Shown one piece after another: positions 33,526-40,483 of a stretch of DNA of 40,483 nucleotides. The position numbers were made by a program, and so were the translations under genes. How positions within the stretch are numbered: the stretch's first letter is position 1; the number at the start of each line of letters is the position of its first letter. A model generated the notes under the pieces. That model had not been told where the DNA came from, ran no database searches, and saw only the letters and a list, made by a program, of their open reading frames with translations. Source of the stretch: Leisingera sp. ANG-M7 (GTDB lineage Bacteria > Pseudomonadota > Alphaproteobacteria > Rhodobacterales > Rhodobacteraceae); contig NZ_JWLI01000003.1 of NCBI RefSeq assembly GCF_000813965.1, positions 1 through 40,483 of the forward strand. Direction: 5' to 3'.

Positions 33526-34023
33526 ATGCAGTTCCCGGCCCATGCCGCCCTGTGGTTTCTGCCGTTTGTGCTGCCGCTGTGCTACACGGTGGCGCTGACT
33601 GACCTGCGCGGCATGCGCATTCCCAACTGGGCCGTTGACCTGCTGGCCGTGATCTATGTGGTGATCGGGGCGCTGGTCATGCCCAGCTGGGCTGACTACG
33701 GCTGGCATCTTCTGCACTTGCCTGTCGGCATCGGCCTGGGCTTCCTGTTTTACGCCGCCGGCGCTGTCGGCGCCGGCGACGCTAAGTTTGCAGGCGCCGC
33801 GGCGCCGTTCGTTGCGCTTGGCGATCTGCGGTTCCTGATGGTGGTTTTCGCCGCCACCCTGCTGGCCGGCTTCACCGCGCACCGGATTGCCAAATACACC
33901 CGCCTGCGGCAGCTGGCGCCGCAATGGCAAAGCTGGGACACCGGCAAGAGCTTCCCGATGGGCCTGTGCCTGGGGGCAACGCTTGCCATTTACCTGGGCC
34001 TGGCCGCGCAATTCGGCAGCTGA
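33526..34023 (+). CDS. cpaA: Prepilin peptidase CpaA/TadV
   Basis: A 165-residue aspartic membrane protease of the short type IV prepilin peptidase class, lacking the N-methylation domain of PilD. It cleaves the Flp leader after Gly. The two catalytic Asp residues are Asp26 in ALTDLRGMRIPN and Asp85 in GAGDAKF. Four to six hydrophobic segments are visible. It would process both pilins encoded 10 kb upstream. The start is three bases after the stop of the TPR lipoprotein gene. Confidence 0.93.
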   Translation: MQFPAHAALWFLPFVLPLCYTVALTDLRGMRIPNWAVDLLAVIYVVIGALVMPSWADYGWHLLHLPVGIGLGFLFYAAGAVGAGDAKFAGAAAPFVALGDLRFLMVVFAATLLAGFTAHRIAKYTRLRQLAPQWQSWDTGKSFPMGLCLGATLAIYLGLAAQFGS

Positions 34024-34200
34024 TGCCATCAGGCGCCGCGCGCCAGCGGTGCCAGCCGGAGGTTAGGCCTTTGGCGGTTTTCACGGCGCTTTCGCGGAAA
34101 TGCTGCAGCTCTGCCCCGCTGTTGCCACAGTCCTGAATAGTCTGTTTCCAGAAGCCCCCGTCTGCGGGGCCGGATACGGATATCAGGAACAGGCACCGCC

Positions 34201-35508
34201 ATGAACATGCAAAACCTCGCCGTTGTGGCCCCGCCCGCCCCCAAGGGGCTGGAACAGATGCAGCTGCCGGTGGTGATGATGCGGGATATCCTGCTCAAGA
34301 CCATCTTCCGCAAGAACGTGGAAAATGTGACCGAGATCGCCGAGGCGATCTGCCTGCCGTCCTCTGTCACCCAGGAGCTGGTGGACATGGCCCGCGAGCA
34401 GCGCCTGCTGGAGGCCACCGGCACGCTCAATGCCAACAGCGGCAACGAGATGGGTTACCAGCTGACCGATGCAGGCAAGTCACGCGCCCAGGATGCACTG
34501 AGCCAGTCGGAATATTTCGGCGCCATGCCGGTGCCGCTGGCGGTCTACCGCGAGCAGGTGAAGCGCCAATCGATCCGCAACATCCAGGTGACCCGGGACC
34601 AGCTGACCAATGCGATGGGCCATCTGGTGCTTCCGGACAGCCTGCTGGACCACCTCGGCCCCGCAGTCAGCGCCGGCCGCTCGATCCTGATGTACGGCCC
34701 GCCAGGCAACGGTAAGTCCTCGATCTCCAACGGTATCCGCGACGCGCTGGGGGATCATGTCTATGTGCCGCGCGCCATCGAATACGCGGGCCAGGTGATC
34801 ACCGTCTATGACCCGATCGTTCACACCGCGGTCGAGCAGGAGCAGGAAGACCCCAACGCGCTGCGCCGCCGCCGCCGCTTTGACGAGCGTTACGTGATGT
34901 GCGAACGCCCCACCGTGATCACCGGCGGCGAGCTGTCGCTGAACATGCTGGACCTGGTCTACAACCCCACAGCGCGCACCTATCAGGCGCCGCTGCAGCT
35001 GAAGTCCACCGGCGGCATTTTCATCGTTGACGACCTTGGCCGTCAGGCAGAGCCGCCGCAGTCGCTGGTCAACCGCTGGATTGTTCCGCTGGAAGAAAGC
35101 AAGGACATCCTGGCGCTGCAATCGGGTGAGAAATTCGAGGTGCCTTTTGACACGCTGGTGATCTTCTCCACCAACTTCCACCCGAATGAGATCTTTGACC
35201 AGGCCGCCCTGCGCCGGATCTTCTTCAAGATCAAGATCGACGGGCCGAACCAGGAGAACTTCCTCAAGATCTTTGCCATGGTGGCGCGCAAGAAGGGCAT
35301 GCCGCTGGACGAGGCCGCGCTGGTGCACCTCCTGAAGAAGAAATACCCGACGATCAACAACATCTACGCCAACTACCAGCCGGTGTTCCTGATCGACCAG
35401 ATGATCTCCATCTGCGAGTTTGAGGGCATCCCCTACCAGATGTCGCCGGAGCTGATCGACCGGGCCTGGGCGAACATGTTCGTCAAGGACGAGCACATCG
35501 TGAAGTGA
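34201..35508 (+). CDS. AAA+ ATPase with winged-helix-like N-terminus, next to tad locus
   Basis: A 435-residue cytosolic AAA+ protein. The N-terminal part (about 25-100) looks like a winged helix (MRDILLKTIFRKNVENVTEIAEAICLP, then EQRLLEATGTLN and YQLTDAGKSRA). The AAA+ module follows: Walker A GPPGNGKS (166-173), Walker B FIVDDLG (274-280), a sensor-1 Asn in FSTNFHPNE (about 325), and an arginine-finger pair in ALRRI (338-339). A C-terminal helical lid ends the protein. It lacks the features of CpaF and of sigma-54 activators (no GAFTGA). Proteins of this type occur beside tad loci in Alphaproteobacteria, but I know of no defined function. It has its own 177-bp upstream spacer, so it may be separately transcribed. 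A bidirectional terminator follows. Confidence 0.8.
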   Translation: MNMQNLAVVAPPAPKGLEQMQLPVVMMRDILLKTIFRKNVENVTEIAEAICLPSSVTQELVDMAREQRLLEATGTLNANSGNEMGYQLTDAGKSRAQDALSQSEYFGAMPVPLAVYREQVKRQSIRNIQVTRDQLTNAMGHLVLPDSLLDHLGPAVSAGRSILMYGPPGNGKSSISNGIRDALGDHVYVPRAIEYAGQVITVYDPIVHTAVEQEQEDPNALRRRRRFDERYVMCERPTVITGGELSLNMLDLVYNPTARTYQAPLQLKSTGGIFIVDDLGRQAEPPQSLVNRWIVPLEESKDILALQSGEKFEVPFDTLVIFSTNFHPNEIFDQAALRRIFFKIKIDGPNQENFLKIFAMVARKKGMPLDEAALVHLLKKKYPTINNIYANYQPVFLIDQMISICEFEGIPYQMSPELIDRAWANMFVKDEHIVK

Positions 35509-35511
35509 TGC

Positions 35512-35542
35512 AAAAAAGGGCGGGATCAATCCCGCCCTTCTC
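35512..35542. terminator. Bidirectional terminator between convergent genes
   Basis: GGGCGGGA (35518-35525) and TCCCGCCC (35530-35537) form a stem with a TCAA loop. It is preceded by six A residues and followed by TTCTC, so it serves the AAA+ gene on the plus strand and, through the A-run, the SnoaL-like gene on the minus strand. Confidence 0.85.
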
Positions 35543-35553
35543 GCTGACAACAG

Positions 35554-36324
35554 TCAGAACTTGCCGTTGTCGTGCGCCATCTCTGCCGGGATCGGGCTGA
35601 CGGTATCCCAATGCTCGACGATCTTGCCGTCCTCGACCCGGAACAGATCAAAGAACGCCATCGGTGTTTCCCCCAGGCTGCCCTCTGAGGCGGCAAAGAC
35701 AAAGTTCCCCTCGGCCACCACAATCGGCGTGCTGGTATAGGCCAGCGCCTGGCCGGTCTCAGCCAGATGCTGGATCATTCCGCCAAGGGCCTCCAGACCG
35801 TCGCCGATGTTCGGGTTATGCTGCAGATAGGTCTCAGTCGAGACGTAGCTGGTGATCTTCTCCGGCGCCTTGCCGTGCAGAACATCAGTGACAAAGCCCT
35901 GTACCAGCGCCTTGTTCTCTGCCGTCTTGTCCAGGTCGGTGATCTCCACCGTGCCGTCGGTCAATGTGCGGCCCGAGGCGTTCGGCGCGGCGGGCGGCTG
36001 CAGGTTGTCCCAATGCTCGGCCACCTTGCCGTCTTCGACCCGGAACACGTCAAAGGCCACCAGCGTCTCCCCGCCAAAAGCCTGGGCATTGCCGAATGTG
36101 CTGTGCAGTACCACCATGTCGCCCTCGGCAATCACCCGGTGGATCTCCATCGTGACGCCGCTTTCCTTCAGCGCCGGGATGAACCCGATAATGGGGGCAG
36201 CCCCGGTCGGCACCATCGGGTTATGCTGGATATAGCCCGGCGCCAGCAGCTGCTCTGCCGCCTCCGGATCGAATGAAGTGAAGATCGCCGCTACGGCATT
36301 CAGAACGAGGTCCTTGGCACTCAT
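35554..36324 (-). CDS. Two-domain SnoaL-like (NTF2-fold) protein
   Basis: A 256-residue protein made of two SnoaL-like cone domains. Matching landmarks recur: YIQHNP with VAFDVFRVEDGKVAEHWDNLQP in the first half (about 1-120), and YLQHNP with AFFDLFRVEDGKIVEHWDTVSP in the second (about 135-245). This indicates an internal duplication. SnoaL-like proteins include polyketide cyclases and many small-molecule isomerases or hydrolases, and no substrate is assigned. The start at 36324 has AAGGA 7-8 bp upstream; the longer frame from 36381 lacks this and would run far into the divergent promoter. It is divergent from an HxlR regulator, which probably controls it. Confidence 0.85.
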   Translation of the reverse strand: MSAKDLVLNAVAAIFTSFDPEAAEQLLAPGYIQHNPMVPTGAAPIIGFIPALKESGVTMEIHRVIAEGDMVVLHSTFGNAQAFGGETLVAFDVFRVEDGKVAEHWDNLQPPAAPNASGRTLTDGTVEITDLDKTAENKALVQGFVTDVLHGKAPEKITSYVSTETYLQHNPNIGDGLEALGGMIQHLAETGQALAYTSTPIVVAEGNFVFAASEGSLGETPMAFFDLFRVEDGKIVEHWDTVSPIPAEMAHDNGKF

Positions 36325-36373
36325 CGGATGTCCTTTCGAATCGCATTGTCGTGACATCCCAATGTGGTATTCT

Positions 36374-36399
36374 TTCCGCACCAGATATCAATTACGCAC
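36374..36399. promoter_or_regulatory. Direct repeat TT(C/A)CGCAC in the SnoaL/HxlR spacer
   Basis: TTCCGCAC (36374-36381) and TTACGCAC (36392-36399) are 18 bp apart in a 91-bp divergent spacer. They may be half-sites for the HxlR regulator. Evidence is limited to repetition and position. Confidence 0.3.
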
Positions 36400-36415
36400 T
36401 ATTTAGGAACCAGGT

Positions 36416-36784
36416 ATGCTTCCAGTAACCGCCCTCTCCAAAGAACAAGCCGGGGACTGCCCGATCCGGCAGGTCCTGTCGCAGGTGACAGGCAAATGGC
36501 AGATGCTGATCGTGCTGGTGCTGGAGGACGGCGCGCTGCGGTTCGGCGCGCTGCGGCGCACCATCGGCGACGTGACCCAGCGGGTGCTGACCGAGAACCT
36601 GCGCAAGCTGGAGCGTGACGGCTATATCACCCGCAGCGTCGATCCCGGCCCGCCGGTGGCCGTTTCCTATGCGCTGACGCCCTTGGGGAAGGAGCTGCTG
36701 GAGCATATGAAATCCCTGACCATCTGGGCCGCCGGGCGGCATCAGCAGGTGCTGCAGGCGCGGACCGTTTATGACAGCAAATGA
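36416..36784 (+). CDS. HxlR family transcriptional regulator
   Basis: A 122-residue winged-helix DNA-binding protein of the MarR-like HxlR family. CPIRQVLSQVTGKWQMLIVLVL (from Cys15) and the recognition segment GDVTQRVLTENLRKLERDGYI are typical. HxlR proteins often sense aldehydes or oxidants through an N-terminal Cys like Cys15, which is kept here. It is divergent from the SnoaL-like gene and 38 bp upstream of the helicase gene on the same strand; regulation of the former is likely, of the latter uncertain. Confidence 0.9.
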   Translation: MLPVTALSKEQAGDCPIRQVLSQVTGKWQMLIVLVLEDGALRFGALRRTIGDVTQRVLTENLRKLERDGYITRSVDPGPPVAVSYALTPLGKELLEHMKSLTIWAAGRHQQVLQARTVYDSK

Positions 36785-36822
36785 CGTTGCAATGAGGTGC
36801 AAAGCCACCCAGATTCCACAGG

Positions 36823-39249
36823 ATGAGTGAAACCGCCCCTGCCCTGCCCGAAGCGATCGAAGACTGGTTCGCCGCCCGCGGCTGGACCATCCACCCGCAT
36901 CAGCACGCCATGCTGGCGCGGGCCGCGGCGCCCTGCACTCTGCTGATCGCCCCGACCGGCGGCGGCAAGACCATGGCGGGCTTCCTGCCAACACTGGCGG
37001 AACTGGCCGATGGAACCCACGACGGGCTGCACACGCTTTATATCTCACCGCTCAAGGCGCTGGCCGCGGATATCAAGCGCAACCTGCGCACGCCGGTTGA
37101 GGAGATCGGCCTGCCGATCCGCATTGATGACCGCACCGGCGACACGCCTGCATCCCGCAAGAAGCGCCAGCGGGCCGACCCGCCGCATATCCTGCTGACT
37201 ACACCGGAGAGTCTGGCGCTGCTCACCTCTTACGAGGACGCTGCCCGTACCTTCAAAGGCCTCCGGCGGGTGGTGGTGGATGAGATCCATGCGCTGGCCG
37301 AAAGCAAGCGCGGCGACCAGCTGATTCTGGCGCTGGCGCGGCTGCAGACGCTGTGTCCGGACCTGCGCCGGGTGGGTCTTTCGGCCACGGTGGATGACCC
37401 GCAGGCCATCGCCAGCTACCTCGCCCGCCATCCGGACCCCTGCGATATCGTGCTGGCCGATCCCGGTCCCGCGCCGGACATCCGGATGCTGCAAACCGAG
37501 GAAGCCCCGCCCTGGGCCGGCGGCGGCGCGGCCTATGCGATCCCGGCGGTGATGGCGCAGATCAAGGCGCACAAGACCACGCTGATCTTCCACAACACCC
37601 GTGCCCAGGCCGAGATCTTCTTTCACAACCTCTGGCTCGCCAATGAGGACGCGCTGCCGATCGGCATCCACCACGGCTCGCTTGACCGGGTTCAGCGCGA
37701 GCGGGTGGAGGCGGCGATGGTCCGGGGAGAGCTGCGCGCCATCGTCTGCACCGGCTCGCTGGACCTCGGCATCGACTGGGGCGACGTGGACCTTGTGATC
37801 CAGATCGGGGCGCCCAAGAACGTGAAACGCCTGGTCCAGCGCATCGGCCGCGCCAACCACCGCTATAACGCGCCGTCCAAGGCCCTGCTGGTCCCCGCAA
37901 ACCGGTTCGAGGTGGTCGAATGCCGGGCCGCACTGGAAGCGGTGCGCGAAAGTGATCTGGATGGCGCGCCGCGCGGGCCCGGTCCCCGTGACGTCCTCTG
38001 CCAGCACATCCTGATCGCCGCCTGCGCCGGCCCGTTTGATGCGGATGAACTCTATGCGGAGATGACCCAAGCCGGCGCCTATGCCGGTCTGAGCCGCGCC
38101 GCGTTTGACGCTTGCCTTACCTTCTGCGCCACCGGCGGCTACGCATTGAAGGCTTACGATCAGTGGCAGCGCCTGCTGCAGCGCCCGGACGGCAAGTGGC
38201 AGCTGCGCGACCCGCGCGCGGCGCAGCGCATCCGCATGAACCTCGGCACCATCCAGGACGCCGACCTGATCAAGGTCCGCCTGAAGCGCAGCCGCGGCGG
38301 CAAGCCCTTGGGCGAGGTGGAGGAGGCCTTTGCCGCCACCCTCACCCCCGGCGACACCTTCCTGATCGGCGGCCAGACCGTGCGCTACGAGGGCCTGCGT
38401 GAAATGACCGTCGAGGTCAGCCGCAACCCGGGGAGGAAGCCCAAGATCGCGGTGTTTTCCGGCACCAAATTCGCCACGTCCACCCAGCTCAGCGCCCGCA
38501 TTCTGGCGATGTTCAAGCAGGACAGCTGGCCCGCCCTACCCCGGCACACGGCAGAGTGGCTGGACCTGCAGCGCGAGGTTTCCGAACTGCCGCGCGCCGG
38601 GCGGCTGCTGATCGAAAGCTTCCCGCACGACAGCCGCGAGCACATCTGCGTCTACGGCTTTGCCGGGCGCAATGCCCAGCAGACCCTGGGCCTGCTGCTG
38701 ACCAAGCGGATGGAGGAACTGGGGCTTGATCCCCTCGGCTTTGTCGCCACCGACTACGCCACCCTGATCTGGGGCCTGCAAGAGGTCGCAGACCCTGCCC
38801 CGCTGTTCGAACCGGAGGCTTTGCGCGACGGGCTGGAGGGATGGCTGGCCGGCAATGCGGTGATGAAGCGCTCCTTCCGCGGTGCGGCCACCATCGCGGG
38901 CCTCATTGAACGCAACACGCCGGGCGCGCGCAAGAACGGGCGGCAGGCGACGTTCTCCTCTGACATCCTTTATGACACGCTGCGCAAGTACGATCCTGAA
39001 CACCTGCTGATGGACATCACCCGCGAGGAGGCCTTGCGCGGGCTGGTGGACTTCGGCCGCATCGAGGAGATGCTGGAGCGGACCCGCGGCCGCATCACGC
39101 TCAGGCGGCTGGAGCGGATCTCTCCCCTCGCGGCGCCTTTGCTGCTGGAGGTTGGAAAGGTCCCGGTCAAGGGCGCGGCGGAGGAGAAACTGCTGCAGCA
39201 GGAGGCCGCGGCTCTGATGCGGCAATCCGGGCTGGACAAGCTGCAGTGA
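36823..39249 (+). CDS. Ligase-associated DEXH-box DNA helicase (Lhr-like)
   Basis: An 808-residue superfamily 2 helicase. Helicase core motifs are APTGGGKT (43-50, motif I), DEIH (153-156, motif II), SAT (187-189, motif III), and QRIGRANHR (339-347, motif VI). A winged-helix domain and a DUF4011-like C-terminal Lhr region follow (IAVFSGTKFATSTQLS, then SFPHDSREHICVYGFAGR and later FSSDILYDTL). In many proteobacteria this helicase forms a DNA-repair cassette with an ATP-dependent ligase, a beta-CASP-type exonuclease and the PdeM phosphoesterase. Here only pdeM is adjacent; the ligase and exonuclease are not in the window. The start at 36823 has a weak ribosome site (CACAGG). Confidence 0.92.
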   Translation: MSETAPALPEAIEDWFAARGWTIHPHQHAMLARAAAPCTLLIAPTGGGKTMAGFLPTLAELADGTHDGLHTLYISPLKALAADIKRNLRTPVEEIGLPIRIDDRTGDTPASRKKRQRADPPHILLTTPESLALLTSYEDAARTFKGLRRVVVDEIHALAESKRGDQLILALARLQTLCPDLRRVGLSATVDDPQAIASYLARHPDPCDIVLADPGPAPDIRMLQTEEAPPWAGGGAAYAIPAVMAQIKAHKTTLIFHNTRAQAEIFFHNLWLANEDALPIGIHHGSLDRVQRERVEAAMVRGELRAIVCTGSLDLGIDWGDVDLVIQIGAPKNVKRLVQRIGRANHRYNAPSKALLVPANRFEVVECRAALEAVRESDLDGAPRGPGPRDVLCQHILIAACAGPFDADELYAEMTQAGAYAGLSRAAFDACLTFCATGGYALKAYDQWQRLLQRPDGKWQLRDPRAAQRIRMNLGTIQDADLIKVRLKRSRGGKPLGEVEEAFAATLTPGDTFLIGGQTVRYEGLREMTVEVSRNPGRKPKIAVFSGTKFATSTQLSARILAMFKQDSWPALPRHTAEWLDLQREVSELPRAGRLLIESFPHDSREHICVYGFAGRNAQQTLGLLLTKRMEELGLDPLGFVATDYATLIWGLQEVADPAPLFEPEALRDGLEGWLAGNAVMKRSFRGAATIAGLIERNTPGARKNGRQATFSSDILYDTLRKYDPEHLLMDITREEALRGLVDFGRIEEMLERTRGRITLRRLERISPLAAPLLLEVGKVPVKGAAEEKLLQQEAAALMRQSGLDKLQ

Positions 39250-39289
39250 TAACCCTTGCCTGCGCCTCCGTGACAGATAAACCCAAGCC

Positions 39290-39940
39290 ATGACCGGATA
39301 TGACTTCACCCTCGCTGGCGCCCGCCTCACTGCGCTTGGCAGCGGCGCGCTGTGGTGGGCAGAGCACCGCCTGCTCTGCGTCTCCGACCTTCATTTGGGA
39401 AAATCCGAACGCCTTGCCCGGCGCGGCGGCAGCGCCCTGCCGCCTTATGAGACGCGGGACACGCTCGCCCGCCTCGCTGAGCTGATAGCCAACCTGCAGC
39501 CGGACACGGTGGTTTGCCTCGGCGACAGTTTCGACGATGACGCCGCCTCGCGGGCTCTGCCGGATGCGGAGCAATCCCAGCTGGCCGCCCTGATACACAA
39601 CCGCCGCTGGATCTGGATCACCGGCAACCACGATCCGGCGCCTGCGGACCTGAGCGGTGAACAGATGGCAGAGCTGCATCTTGCCCCCCTCACCTTCCGC
39701 CACATCGCCGATCCCTTGGCGACGGCAGAGGTCTCCGGCCACTACCACCCCAAGGCACGTGTGCGCAGCACCTCCCGCCCCTGCTTCCTGCTGGACCGGT
39801 CGCGGCTGATCCTGCCGGCCTTCGGCACCTATACCGGCGGCCTGCGCAGCACCGATCCCGCGCTCACCGCGCTGATGGCGGCAGATGCGCTGGCGATCTT
39901 GACCGGTGCGCAGGCGCTGGTGGTGCCAATGCCCCGCTAA
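39290..39940 (+). CDS. pdeM: Ligase-associated DNA damage response endonuclease PdeM
   Basis: A 216-residue calcineurin-like metallophosphoesterase. Metal-binding motifs appear in order: DLHLGK (33-38), GDSFDD (78-83), GNHDP (112-116) and GHYHPK (150-155); PAFGTYTGG near the C-terminus is typical of PdeM. It is a predicted nuclease or phosphodiesterase working with the helicase encoded 40 bp upstream, probably in one transcript. Confidence 0.92.
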   Translation: MTGYDFTLAGARLTALGSGALWWAEHRLLCVSDLHLGKSERLARRGGSALPPYETRDTLARLAELIANLQPDTVVCLGDSFDDDAASRALPDAEQSQLAALIHNRRWIWITGNHDPAPADLSGEQMAELHLAPLTFRHIADPLATAEVSGHYHPKARVRSTSRPCFLLDRSRLILPAFGTYTGGLRSTDPALTALMAADALAILTGAQALVVPMPR

Positions 39941-40014
39941 GTGGCGCAGCGTCACAGGCCCATGGCGGCTGTGCCGCCTCTATGCTGGCACTCAGCAGCA
40001 GAAGGACAGATGTG

Positions 40015-40422
40015 ATGGACGACCGCATCCGCAGCAGTTTCGCCAAACAAAGCATGATGCAGACCCTGGGCGCTGAAATCGAAAGCGTTGCACCGGGTGA
40101 AGTGGTGATCACCGCCCCGATCCTGCCCGGCAGCCGCCAGCAGCACGGTGTGGCCCATGCGGCGCTCAGCTTTGCCATCGGCGACACGGCAGCAGGCTAT
40201 GCGGCGCTCACGATGATGCCTGAGAGCAGCGAAGTGATGACGGCGGAAATGAAGATCAACCTGCTGGCCCCGGGCGCCGGAGATTGTCTGCGCGCCACCG
40301 GCAAGGTCATCAAACCGGGCCGCAGGCTGGTGATCGTCACGGCAGAGGTCCACGCGGTGACAGGCCAAGAGGAAAAGCTGGTCGCCCTCCTGCAAGGCAC
40401 CATGGTGCCCGTCTCCGCTTAG
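40015..40422 (+). CDS. PaaI-type hotdog-fold thioesterase
   Basis: A 135-residue hotdog-fold protein that hydrolyses acyl-CoA or aryl-CoA thioesters. HGVAHAALSFAIGDTAAGYAALT (about 43-65) is the central helix motif with the catalytic-site His and Asp, and AEMKINLLAPGAGDCLRATGKVIKPGRRLVI follows as the second half. It may act on phenylacetyl-CoA-like or aberrant CoA esters, but the substrate is unassigned. The start at 40015 has AAGGA 8 bp upstream; an earlier in-frame ATG at 39982 has no such site. A terminator follows. Confidence 0.88.
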   Translation: MDDRIRSSFAKQSMMQTLGAEIESVAPGEVVITAPILPGSRQQHGVAHAALSFAIGDTAAGYAALTMMPESSEVMTAEMKINLLAPGAGDCLRATGKVIKPGRRLVIVTAEVHAVTGQEEKLVALLQGTMVPVSA

Positions 40423-40450
40423 CCCCCCGCCATCCACTAGGACGAAAACA

Positions 40451-40473
40451 CCCGCCGGAGGCGATCCGGCGGG
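40451..40473 (+). terminator. Hairpin after the thioesterase gene
   Basis: CCCGCCGGA (40451-40459) and TCCGGCGGG (40465-40473) form a 9-bp perfect stem with a GGCGA loop, 28 bp after the stop. The window ends ten bases later, so the T-tract cannot be fully judged (AGTGTCATTT is seen). Confidence 0.7.
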
Positions 40474-40483
40474 AGTGTCATTT

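Noticed and set aside
32692-34029. 445-residue minus-strand open frame opposite the TPR and peptidase genes
   Set aside because: It is antisense to supported genes and its composition is typical of a shadow frame.

Overview
The window looks like a chromosomal segment of a marine alphaproteobacterium of the Rhodobacteraceae (Roseobacter group). Evidence: high GC with strong third-position GC bias; the gene order ctaC-ctaB-small membrane gene-ctaG-ctaE-surf1-thrC-M16 peptidase-GNAT; tldD next to the cox cluster; and a one-piece tad (Flp pilus) locus whose prepilins carry GAVTVDWVVLTA. This placement is inferred from family knowledge, not from a database search. I found no tRNA, rRNA, CRISPR array, insertion sequence or phage gene. 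Forty protein-coding genes are supported and cover most of the window.

Layout. 1-3175 (+ strand): a perfect inverted repeat at the window edge, mtnP (methylthioadenosine phosphorylase), a DUF418-like membrane protein and apt (adenine phosphoribosyltransferase). MtnP releases adenine and Apt salvages it. 3176-5460 (- strand): a secreted metallo-beta-lactamase-fold protein followed by an FAD-linked 2-hydroxyacid dehydrogenase. 5727-13235 (- strand): the aa3-type cytochrome c oxidase cluster (subunits II and III, heme O synthase, Cox11/CtaG, SURF1), running on into threonine synthase, an M16 peptidase and an acetyltransferase. Subunit I is not in the window. 13432-19088 (+): tldD, dprA, topA. 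19085-20163: a TetR regulator divergent from a VOC/glyoxalase-fold protein, with twin operator-like dyads between them. 20302-21656 (+): a two-subunit 3-oxoacid CoA-transferase. 22110-22925 (-): a soluble lytic transglycosylase.

23283-35508 (+) is a tad/cpa locus: two Flp prepilins, CpaB, secretin CpaC, an OmpA-like lipoprotein, CpaE, CpaF, TadB, TadC, two TPR lipoproteins, a small prepilin peptidase (CpaA/TadV), and finally an AAA+ ATPase with a winged-helix-like N-terminus. Minor pilin genes tadE/F/G are absent here. 35554-36784: a two-domain SnoaL-like protein divergent from an HxlR regulator. 36823-40422 (+): ligase-associated Lhr-type helicase, PdeM-type phosphoesterase, and a PaaI-type thioesterase.

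The most interesting signals outside coding regions are these. Two intercistronic hairpins in the cox operon are built from nearly the same arm (GGGYGCGCAAG) and sit at nearly the same distances from the flanking genes, each just after a structural-subunit gene and before an assembly-factor gene. A consensus FNR box lies in the ctaC/tldD divergent region. Twin dyads separate the TetR and VOC genes. A terminator separates the two pilin genes, and a cluster of overlapping dyads precedes cpaE. The best candidate for an under-described protein is the AAA+ ATPase at the end of the tad locus.
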